Source: Akkermansiaceae bacterium UBA7890 (GTDB lineage Bacteria > Verrucomicrobiota > Verrucomicrobiia > Verrucomicrobiales > Akkermansiaceae). Taken from it: a stretch of 22,112 nucleotides of DNA. Where the stretch lies: assembly GCA_002501065.1 (NCBI GenBank), contig DLRK01000208.1:9200-31311 (forward strand), written 5' to 3'. The notes under the pieces were generated by a model, which did no database searches, was not told where the DNA came from, and worked only from the letters and a program-made list of their open reading frames with translations. The translations under genes and the position numbers were made by a program. How positions within the stretch are numbered: position 1 is the stretch's first letter; every line of letters starts with the position of its first letter. Shown one piece after another: positions 15,170 through 22,112 of the stretch.

Positions 15170-17680
15170 TTGCCGATAAGGTCCCCGATTTTTGTGCTGA
15201 CGTCGGAAAGTTGGTTCGGTAGAACAATTGCCATCGCCTACGTCCCTCAGTTCGTGCGGCAACGCTCTCACGATGTTGCCGCCCCGGTTATCTGCGCCCT
15301 GCTCATGGTGGCGGCCTTTGTTGCGGCCACGTCGCCGCTCTCTGCCGAGCCATCCGAGATTGTTCAGCGTGAACTGGAACGCAGGGCCCAAACAACCCAG
15401 CAGGCCCAGGAAGCCCTGCTGGCCGGCGACAAGGCCTATCGCCTCGCGGACTATGCAACCGCGGTGGACGAATACACCAAAGCCTTCAACCTTTTCCCGG
15501 GAGGGGTCGGCACCGCCCATCTCAAGACTGCGACAGCCGACCGCCTGGCCCAGGCCTCGGTGGAACGGGCTCGTGAACTGGCCCGCGTGGGCGACTACGG
15601 GAAGGCGGACGAACTTCTGGAGAACGTGTTGAAGCCCGGAGTGGCGCCGCATCATGCCCCTGCGGGGCAGATGCGTGAGCGGCTGAAGGATCCCATCAGG
15701 AACAATCCGGCTCTGACTCCGGCCCATGCCCGCAAGGTTGATGAAGTGCGTCGACTACTCTACGAGGCCCGGGGTTTTGCGGATCTGGGGCAATTCGATC
15801 GTGCTCTTGTGATTTATGACGCCGTGCTGCGGGTCGATCCTCACAACGCCGCGGCTCGCCGGGGGATGGAAGCGATCCACCAGCACAAGAGCAATTACTT
15901 CAATGCAGCCCGGGACGAGGCGCGGAAGCAGATGCTCATGGAGGTTGGCAGGGCCTGGGAGTCCCCGGCGCTGAAGAGCGTTAGCGAACTTGCCGATGAA
16001 GAATTTGGGAGCCTGAAGGGGCGGGGGTCTTTGGGGGCCTCGGCTTCAGAGAAGCTCGAATCCATCATCATCCCGGTGGTCGACATGGATCAGGTCCGGT
16101 TGCGGGAAGCGATCGACTTTCTGCGCCAGCAGGCCGCCACCCTCGATCTGCAGGAGTTGGATCCCGAGCGTCGGGGAATTGCCTTTGTCATTCAGCTGGG
16201 AAATGCAGATGAAATCCGCTCCCGCCAGATCGAAACCGCCACCTTCAACCTCAAGCTGCGTAATGCCCCGATGCGCAAGGTGCTGGATTACATCCTGCAG
16301 GCCACCCGGACCAAGGCGAGGATCGATGAGCATGCGGTTGTGATCAGGCCGGCGGGAACGATCAGTGACGACCTGATCTTCCGTCAGTTCAAGATGCCTC
16401 CCGATTTCCTGAGCCGGGAGGATCTGGGAGAGGGAGGAGCCGGAGAGGACGCCGATCCTTTTGCCGGTGATGATACTCCCAGGCGTGGCCTCGTGAAACG
16501 GCTGACAGCCAAGGAGTATCTCAAGCAGAAAGGCGTGATCTTCCCGACCGGAGCCACTGCGATCTACCGACCGGAATCATCGGTGCTCTCCATCAAGAAC
16601 ACCGAAACCAACATGGCCCTGGTCGAGGCGATTGTGGAAGCGCTTGTCGATGCTGAACCGGTGATGATCATCGTGGAGGCCCGGATCATCCGCTCCACGG
16701 AACAGCGCCTTGAGGAACTGGGTTTCGATTGGCTCCTGGACGGCGCGCAGTCACTCACGGATGAACTCCTGCTCCATGGGGGAACGGTGGGCAATGGGAC
16801 TCCGGTGGTGGCGCCTCCCTTCCGCCCCCTAAACGCCGGGAACCGCAGCGGCAATCTTGCCACCGAGAAGAGTTCCATCTCTGCCGCAATGGCCCGCTCT
16901 CCTGTCGACAACGCGTTTTTCCGCGCTCCCGGCAGCATCCTGGCCACCGGGATAGTCAATGATGCCACGGTGGGCGTGCTCATGCGGGGTGCCAGTCAGC
17001 ACAGCGGTCTGGACCTGATGACCAAGAAGACGGTGATCACTCGCTCTGGTCAGACCGCCACCATCGAATCGGTCCGGGAATTCATTTATCCAACCGAGTA
17101 TGAACCGCCCGAGCTCCCGAACCAGGTTGGCGGCAACTTCCAGATCGATCCGGCGGGAGGTCAGGCGGGCCAGAATGCAGGGGTCATGCCCGTTACGCCG
17201 GCGCATCCGACGGCCTTTGAGGTCACCAACCTCGGATGCATGCTCGAAGTCCTTCCCCAGCTCGGCGAAGGCGGGGTGGTGGAAGTGGCCATCAAGCCGG
17301 AAATCCGGGATTTTGATGGCTTTATCAACTACGGCACGCCGATCCGGGGTGGGAGCAGCAGCGCGATCTTCGATCCGACCGGCGGAGTCCTGAGTTCGGG
17401 CTCCTTCGGGGTAATTACCGAAAATGCCATCCTCATGCCCGTGTTCAGCACGATCCGGGGCAATTCGACTCTTTCCATTTACAATGGCGAAACAGTGGTT
17501 CTGGGGGGATTGCTCACCAACACCAACCTCAAAGTGGAGGACAGCACACCGGTCCTGGGCAGAATTCCGCTGATCGGGCGATTCTTCAGATCCCAGGCGG
17601 AAACCTCTATTAAGGACGCCTACATTATTCTGGTGACCGTCCGACTGGAGGACCCCTCCGGTCAGCCTGTCAGCCGGTAA
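15170..17680 (+). CDS. Secretin-domain outer-membrane protein with TPR-like N-terminus (Amuc_1098/GspD-like)
   Basis: Outer-membrane channel protein of the type II/III secretion and type IV pilus secretin superfamily, 836 residues from the TTG at 15170. No start has a good ribosome site; a GTG at 15254 (residue 29) gives a compact signal peptide, with a hydrophobic core ICALLMVAAFVAA and cleavage after SPLSA (residue 59), and may be the true start. After it come TPR-like helices (about 70-260; GDKAYRLADYATAVDEYTKA and LGQFDRALVIYDAVL), an N-domain-like part (about 295-395), a second small domain (about 445-500), and the secretin core (about 505-830) with TNLGCMLEVLPQL, GETVVLGGLLT and VLGRIPLIGRFFRS. 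The TPR-secretin layout resembles the Akkermansia pilus-associated Amuc_1098 family. No pilin, ATPase PilB or PilM gene accompanies it here; an AsmA-like gene follows 31 bp downstream. Confidence 0.85.
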   Translation: MPIRSPIFVLTSESWFGRTIAIAYVPQFVRQRSHDVAAPVICALLMVAAFVAATSPLSAEPSEIVQRELERRAQTTQQAQEALLAGDKAYRLADYATAVDEYTKAFNLFPGGVGTAHLKTATADRLAQASVERARELARVGDYGKADELLENVLKPGVAPHHAPAGQMRERLKDPIRNNPALTPAHARKVDEVRRLLYEARGFADLGQFDRALVIYDAVLRVDPHNAAARRGMEAIHQHKSNYFNAARDEARKQMLMEVGRAWESPALKSVSELADEEFGSLKGRGSLGASASEKLESIIIPVVDMDQVRLREAIDFLRQQAATLDLQELDPERRGIAFVIQLGNADEIRSRQIETATFNLKLRNAPMRKVLDYILQATRTKARIDEHAVVIRPAGTISDDLIFRQFKMPPDFLSREDLGEGGAGEDADPFAGDDTPRRGLVKRLTAKEYLKQKGVIFPTGATAIYRPESSVLSIKNTETNMALVEAIVEALVDAEPVMIIVEARIIRSTEQRLEELGFDWLLDGAQSLTDELLLHGGTVGNGTPVVAPPFRPLNAGNRSGNLATEKSSISAAMARSPVDNAFFRAPGSILATGIVNDATVGVLMRGASQHSGLDLMTKKTVITRSGQTATIESVREFIYPTEYEPPELPNQVGGNFQIDPAGGQAGQNAGVMPVTPAHPTAFEVTNLGCMLEVLPQLGEGGVVEVAIKPEIRDFDGFINYGTPIRGGSSSAIFDPTGGVLSSGSFGVITENAILMPVFSTIRGNSTLSIYNGETVVLGGLLTNTNLKVEDSTPVLGRIPLIGRFFRSQAETSIKDAYIILVTVRLEDPSGQPVSR

Positions 17681-17711
17681 GACGAATTTTCCCGGGTTTC
17701 TCCGCAGAGAC

Positions 17712-19181
17712 ATGGCAAAGGATTCAGAGCAGCGCAGCTACTCCGTCGACGAGATGATGGAGCAGTTGAAAAAGGGGGAACGGGCGAAAACGAAGAGTGA
17801 GGACGCTGAACTGGTGACTCGGTCTGACGGATCGAAAGTGATGCGGGTGCGCAGACGGAAGAGACGGAAAGATCAACCGGCTAGCTCCAAGTCCCGCCGC
17901 CGCCGTTACGGCCTGGTCACGACAATCGGGTTCTTCGTCCTTCTGGTTGCTGCCGGGGTTTCCCTGCTGGTGGTTCTGGCCCGTTTCAACAGTAAGGGTT
18001 ACCGGGAAGATCTGGAGAAGAGTTTGGGGAAATCCACCGGTGCCCAAGTGGGAGTTGCAGATCTCTCGGTGAATCCGATCAAGAGCCGGGCAGAGTCAGT
18101 CAAGTTTGTCTGGCCGGCCGGTTCACTGCCTAGGAGTCTCAAGCTCTCATCCCTGGAGGCCCGGCTGAAAGGTTCCAGTTTTGTCAGTTCCCGGTTGCGG
18201 GGAAGGGAGCTTCGTGCGCGCTCGGGATCGATGGTGCTGAAGTCACCTGAGGATACGATCAGCCCCCTGGTCACCAAAGGGGAGGAGTTGCTTAAATTCG
18301 GGAGCTACCGTTGCAGCCAATTTGACCTTCGTTACGGATCCGAGAATGACGATTCAGTGGTGCGCCTGCGGGGTTCGGATTTGACCGCACGACCCGCGGA
18401 AGACGGGGAGGGGCTGCGCTTTGTCCTCAGTGGCGGGTTTGTGCGCTTAGGCGACTGGACGGAACTCAAGGTGAGCACTGGGCTTGGTGAATGGAATGAC
18501 GGGGCTTTTGCTCTCAAATCCCTCTACACCAAAAGTCCTAGTTCGGGTGAGGCCGTGTTCAAGGGGGTGAAGCCTATTACGGCCGACAGTCCCTCCGTGT
18601 TTGATGTTCAGCTCAAGCGCTTTCCGATGGGTGAACTCCTTGGAATGGAAGCCCTCGGACGCCTTATCAAGGGGTACGTGGATGCGCCCTCCGGGTCCCT
18701 GACATTTGATCCCCGGGATGTGGATTCGGGACAGCTTGATCTCAGCTTCAGCGGAACTGAAATTTCGATTGAAGGGTTCAGATTCCTTGGAGGACTCGCC
18801 TCCATTCTGCGCAAGGAGCACTATGCCCGCCCCGAGGGAGGCGACATCACCGGGACCCTGAAATGGGATCGCAATCAATTGAGCATCGAGAATCTCAAAT
18901 ACGAAGTCCGCTCCCATCTGATGCTGACCGGGAAAATCGAGGTCAAGGACCAGGAGCTGAGCGGTAGTCTGCGACTGGGCGTTCCCGAGGTTCTCATGAT
19001 GAAAACCCTGACCGAGCCCCGCTATTCCTCCTTCAGTCTTCCCCAGCAAGGCTACTGCTGGACCGACCTCGAACTGAGCGGTAGCATCGAGCAACCCAGC
19101 GACAATTTCCTCAGGAAACTCCAGGCTGCCCCGATAAAGGGAGGGAAACCGAAGCCGTCGACTTCAGAAGAGGGCAATTAG
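17712..19181 (+). CDS. Single-TM AsmA-like periplasmic protein
   Basis: The 489-residue protein begins with a charged cytoplasmic segment (1-65) ending in an Arg/Lys-rich run (RRKRRK near 48-53, SRRRR near 61-65), one transmembrane helix (about 67-90) and a long periplasmic part. The periplasmic part is rich in beta-strand patterns of AsmA/YhdP-type proteins: NPIKSRAESVKF, a repeated structure of strand pairs, FDVQLKRFPMGELLG, GSLTFDPRDVDSGQLDLSFSGTEISIEGF and a terminal LELSGSIEQPSDNF, which matches the common end of AsmA-like C-terminal domains. AsmA proteins are thought to help outer-membrane assembly or lipid transfer between membranes. Its gene starts 31 bp after the secretin gene on the same strand, so co-transcription is likely. 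The family call is by pattern, not by search; the cytoplasmic N-terminus is longer than in E. coli AsmA. Confidence 0.65.
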   Translation: MAKDSEQRSYSVDEMMEQLKKGERAKTKSEDAELVTRSDGSKVMRVRRRKRRKDQPASSKSRRRRYGLVTTIGFFVLLVAAGVSLLVVLARFNSKGYREDLEKSLGKSTGAQVGVADLSVNPIKSRAESVKFVWPAGSLPRSLKLSSLEARLKGSSFVSSRLRGRELRARSGSMVLKSPEDTISPLVTKGEELLKFGSYRCSQFDLRYGSENDDSVVRLRGSDLTARPAEDGEGLRFVLSGGFVRLGDWTELKVSTGLGEWNDGAFALKSLYTKSPSSGEAVFKGVKPITADSPSVFDVQLKRFPMGELLGMEALGRLIKGYVDAPSGSLTFDPRDVDSGQLDLSFSGTEISIEGFRFLGGLASILRKEHYARPEGGDITGTLKWDRNQLSIENLKYEVRSHLMLTGKIEVKDQELSGSLRLGVPEVLMMKTLTEPRYSSFSLPQQGYCWTDLELSGSIEQPSDNFLRKLQAAPIKGGKPKPSTSEEGN

Positions 19182-19198
19182 AGATCGATCATCGGTGC

Positions 19199-19242
19199 AA
19201 ACCCTGATGCCGGCAGTCGGTCTGCTGGGTTTTCGACTTTTC
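19199..19242 (+). terminator. Probable terminator after the secretin/AsmA-like pair
   Basis: Outer stem AAACCC (19199-19204) / GGGTTT (19227-19232) encloses a smaller hairpin GCAG-TCGGT-CTGC, followed by TTCGACTTTTCTG. It lies 17 bp after the stop codon. The long, bulged stem makes this less certain than the other terminators. Confidence 0.45.
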
Positions 19243-19350
19243 TGACAAGTTTTTCACACTGGAATAGCAGCTTGTTCACAGCTTTCGAGCTTGTCTGAGA
19301 TGACAGCGCCTACCTAGGGTTTCGGACGTCATCGATATCTCCTCCTGATT

Positions 19351-21975
19351 ATGAATCTTCCTGATCCTTTCAGTTCCCGCTTCGAGGTTTTCGGGCGAGA
19401 GCATCGACACAGTGTCGATACCATCAACGAGCGAGCTTTTGAGGAACTCAAGGGATTGCTGGATACCGGGCACGGAGGAGACGGGCGGGTCATCCTGCTG
19501 AGGGCACCACGGGCCGGGTATGGAAAGACCTCCCTCCTGCAGCGCCTGTCGAGTGAGTTTGCGGAGAGTCATCAGTTTGTCCGGATCAATCTTACCAGCG
19601 GCCGGACAACCGATGCCGCCCATGTCCTCGAATATGTCCTGCAGGCCCTCTGCCAGGTCCTTCCGGATTCAACCACCCTGACCAGACTGGATCTTCTTGC
19701 GCGCGGAATTCTTGCTCTGGGTCTGGAGCCGTTGGTGGCTTCCGGCGAAGTGCCCTGCCAGGATCCCGAGGGAGCCCTCGCAGCCTTGCGTGAGAACCCG
19801 GCAGAGACCTTTGATTTCCATCACGACCGGGCCGTGACAGCCCACTGGACGAAATCGAACTTTGAAATCCTGGGCCCCCGCCTCGCGGCAGAACTCGCCA
19901 GGGAAAGTGGGGCCAGTCTGCGCGAGGCATCCTACTGGGTGGAACTCCTCTTCCGCTTTGCAACCACCCCGCCCGACAATGTCGAACGGGCGCGCCTTCT
20001 CTTCGAGACCATCTTCCGTAATGATCTCCATAACCAGTCGGCGTCGGCGGCGGAAGAACGACTTCTTGGACTTCTGGCGCTCTGCGGCACGGTGACCAGT
20101 CCGGTTCTTGTCGTTGATGACACCGAGGGCCTCTCGACAGCACCTCCCGATGCCCTCGCCCTGGCCTCTTTCCTCGCCAACATCTCGCAGTCGTGCCCCG
20201 GCACGGTGGTGCTTCTAAGCGTCAACGACGACATCTGGGAATCCGCCTTCCTGCCCCTTTTGCCAGGGGGGCTTGCTGATCGCCTCCTGGAACACAATGT
20301 TTCCTTGGCTGCTCTTTCGAGAGAAGAGGCGGAAGCCCTGATTTCCGCGCGGGCAGGGGAGCGAGCTTCCGAGGTCATCGCAGGGATCGACTGGACAGCC
20401 TGTGGCGAAAGCCTCTATTCACGCCACGTGCTGAAGCTGGCTTCCGAAGCATGGCAGAAACTTGAGCATCGGAAACCGGAACCCGAATTCGAACCTGAGA
20501 GATTTCAGGTCAAACCCACCACGGAGGCACAGCTTGAACCGCAGGGTGGCAGCGAGACTCTTCAGCTAGTTGATCCCCTCGCCGAACTGCCCCACTTCGA
20601 GGGGCTTTACCTCGAACCGGAACCGGAGGAGAAGGAAGATCCGCCGCAGCCAGCCCCTGACGCTCCGGCTAGGGAGCAATCCGGTGTTGAACCGGAACGC
20701 ATCACCGAACCAGTTTTGGCCGGGGAACCGGCTGGAGCCAGCTCCGTCGAGAGCCCCTTCGCAACCGAGCCCCCTCCGGGACCGGAAAGCACCCCGCAAC
20801 AAGAGCTGACCGAACCGACGCAGCAACCGGAGAGAGCAACCGAAGAACTCCCCTCCTTCACTCCTGTTAGCCGGGAAACTCCCAAGTCAGAGAAGCCCGG
20901 TTCCGCTGCATCCGTCTCAGGCTTTGTCCCGTCCCCTGATCTCCGCGATATATTTCCGCCAACTCAAGCCGGGGACACGCATCCCGCTGTTGCAGGGGAA
21001 AAGGAACAGCAGGCATCTGAGGAGGATGCGATCATCGCCAAACCAGGGGAGAGTATCCGTCCCTTGGTCAATCAACCGGTTTCGCCCTTCGTGGCCGTTT
21101 CGCCTCTGGCGGATAGGTCCGATACTCCCTCTTCGACACCTGCCGAGGACTTCCAGCCATCGATCGGCCCTGCTGCACTTGGGGAGGAAGACGCTCCCCC
21201 CTCCGATCCCGGGCTGACGCCAACCGAACCGGTCCCGCTCTTTTCATCAGGTGAACTGAGTGGAGTTGGGAGCGCCCCGGAGGAATCCTCTGTCGGTATC
21301 GACCCCATCGATTCCGATCCGACCAGGGGCGAAATTGAATTTTCCAAGCTGAAGCCGCTTTCCGAGGAGGCACCTGCCAGTCCTTCCTCTCCGGTCGTTG
21401 ATCAGGAAGCGGAGCCTTCCAGGGCACCCGTTCCCACGGCTCCTGAACCGCAACCGGCAGCAGCCGCCCAGGAGAGTCCCTTTACGCCGGTTCACCCTAC
21501 CGCTCTCCCTGCAGAAAAAGAGAGCGTTTTTGCTGCCATCCCGCCCCGCGAGGGTGGGAGCTCGGCGGATCACATGCCGCCTGAAACACCCTTCAGCCCC
21601 GTGCCCCTGCAGACCACTACTCCCTCTCCTTCACCGTTTGCAGCAGGAAATCCACCGAATCACCTGTCTCCGGCCGAAACTAAACCCCGCCAGGAAGCCT
21701 CCGGGGAGATCCCGCCAACCTCCGGACAACACGCTTCCTCCGGGCTAAGCGAAGTATCCCCGTCCTCGTCCTCGTGGTGGCCCGGGGATGGTGCCACCAG
21801 GTCACCGGGTGACAACTCCTCGCCGTTCGCCGCGGTGGGGGTGCCGCCATCCGGACCCGTTCCCCGGGAGCAACCTGATCCGGCTCCGACCTCCGCCGGG
21901 GGAAGTTTACCGACCGACAAGGAAGAGGTCGACAAGCTGCTCCGACAGCTCAGGGAACGGCAGGATCAGCCCTGA
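19351..21975 (+). CDS. P-loop (AAA-type) ATPase with long disordered tail bearing repeated S/T-P-F motifs
   Basis: The 874-residue protein has an N-terminal ATPase of about 370 residues: Walker A-like PRAGYGKTS (53-61; the first Gly is Pro), Walker B VLVVDDTE (252-259) and a sensor-1-like LLSVNDD (288-294), followed by a helical lid. The overall plan recalls ORC/STAND-type or ExeA-like AAA modules (GREHRHSVDTINERAFEELK leader), but I do not recognise the family. From about 380 to 850 the chain is low-complexity, rich in Pro, Glu and Ser and surely disordered. In it a short motif recurs: SPFATE (468), SPFVAV (578), SPFTPV (709), TPFSPV (746), SPFAAG (761), SPFAAV (824), with looser copies at 502, 523 and 725. 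It ends in a charged helix (EEVDKLLRQLRERQ). There is no signal peptide or TM segment, so it is probably cytoplasmic. No Shine-Dalgarno: the start is preceded by CTCCTCC. Confidence 0.8.
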   Translation: MNLPDPFSSRFEVFGREHRHSVDTINERAFEELKGLLDTGHGGDGRVILLRAPRAGYGKTSLLQRLSSEFAESHQFVRINLTSGRTTDAAHVLEYVLQALCQVLPDSTTLTRLDLLARGILALGLEPLVASGEVPCQDPEGALAALRENPAETFDFHHDRAVTAHWTKSNFEILGPRLAAELARESGASLREASYWVELLFRFATTPPDNVERARLLFETIFRNDLHNQSASAAEERLLGLLALCGTVTSPVLVVDDTEGLSTAPPDALALASFLANISQSCPGTVVLLSVNDDIWESAFLPLLPGGLADRLLEHNVSLAALSREEAEALISARAGERASEVIAGIDWTACGESLYSRHVLKLASEAWQKLEHRKPEPEFEPERFQVKPTTEAQLEPQGGSETLQLVDPLAELPHFEGLYLEPEPEEKEDPPQPAPDAPAREQSGVEPERITEPVLAGEPAGASSVESPFATEPPPGPESTPQQELTEPTQQPERATEELPSFTPVSRETPKSEKPGSAASVSGFVPSPDLRDIFPPTQAGDTHPAVAGEKEQQASEEDAIIAKPGESIRPLVNQPVSPFVAVSPLADRSDTPSSTPAEDFQPSIGPAALGEEDAPPSDPGLTPTEPVPLFSSGELSGVGSAPEESSVGIDPIDSDPTRGEIEFSKLKPLSEEAPASPSSPVVDQEAEPSRAPVPTAPEPQPAAAAQESPFTPVHPTALPAEKESVFAAIPPREGGSSADHMPPETPFSPVPLQTTTPSPSPFAAGNPPNHLSPAETKPRQEASGEIPPTSGQHASSGLSEVSPSSSSWWPGDGATRSPGDNSSPFAAVGVPPSGPVPREQPDPAPTSAGGSLPTDKEEVDKLLRQLRERQDQP

Positions 21976-22064
21976 ATCCCTTCCAAGTCGGCAGCTTTCC
22001 CGAGGGGAAAATGTTCTTGCTCCCGGTCGACCCGCCGATCATCTTCCGGCCCCGTTTTTAACGA

Positions 22065-22112
22065 TCCTGCGTAGCTCAGCGGTAGAGCGGGTGGCTGTTA
22101 ACCACTAGGTCG
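22065..22112 (+). tRNA. tRNA-Asn (anticodon GTT), cut by the window end
   Basis: The 5' two thirds are present: acceptor TCCTGCG, T8 and A9, D-stem GCTC/GAGC with loop AGCGGTA, anticodon stem GGTGG/CCACT with loop CTGTTAA (anticodon GTT), then AGGTCG of the variable region. The T-arm and 3' acceptor lie outside the window. Confidence 0.93.

Noticed and set aside
21996..22010. Hairpin TTTCCC-GAG-GGGAAA as terminator of the ATPase gene
   Set aside because: A-T rich 6-bp stem with a 3-nt loop and no T-run after it; chance level. The TTTTTA just before tRNA-Asn has no good stem in front of it either.
1..22112. CRISPR arrays, insertion sequences, integrase or attachment sites beside the two tRNA genes
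   Set aside because: No regularly spaced repeats, transposase-like or integrase-like frames, or tRNA-end duplications were seen.

Overview
The window looks like a chromosomal segment of a GC-rich Gram-negative bacterium, most probably a member of the Verrucomicrobiota. This is inferred from the gene set: a secretin resembling the Akkermansia Amuc_1098 type, a short ParC/ParE pair, exported lamin-tail/Calx-beta proteins and a sulfatase. No rRNA or other firm phylogenetic marker is present. No phage, transposon or CRISPR signature was seen.

Left part (1-5342): the tail of a sulfatase gene ends at a strong hairpin terminator that probably also serves a minus-strand tRNA-Arg(CCG). Next comes a polyphosphate locus. 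On the minus strand a Ppx/GppA-HD family gene precedes ppk1; on the plus strand, divergent from them across 193 bp, is a class III-like ppk2. PPK1 keeps both catalytic histidines and PPK2 keeps its Walker A loop, so polyP synthesis and polyP-driven nucleotide phosphorylation look intact. The Ppx-like protein has lost the hallmark phosphate-binding residues of its N-terminal fold but keeps most of its HD-type half.

Middle part (5359-10662): an NhaC-type Na+/H+ antiporter on the minus strand ends tail-to-tail with ppk2. It diverges from an exported M15-type peptidase (Tat-like signal). The roughly 250-bp gap between them is AT-rich and full of inverted repeats; on the antiporter side it can fold into a compact three-way junction that may be a cation-responsive leader RNA. 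A large secreted protein follows, with three lamin-tail domains and two Calx-beta domains arranged as a tandem duplication.

Right part (10793-22112): parE and parC (type IIA topoisomerase) are separated by an unusual 332-bp gap that ends in an inverted repeat overlapping a possible parC promoter. Then come a consensus-like promoter with a possible leaderless 49-codon basic ORF, a TPR-secretin gene, and a closely following single-TM AsmA-like gene. After a probable terminator there is a P-loop ATPase with a roughly 490-residue disordered tail carrying a repeated S/T-P-F motif. The window ends inside a tRNA-Asn(GTT).

Most starts lack a clear Shine-Dalgarno sequence, so start choices rest on homology-like motifs and signal peptides. 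All functional calls come from reading motifs by eye; no database search was run.
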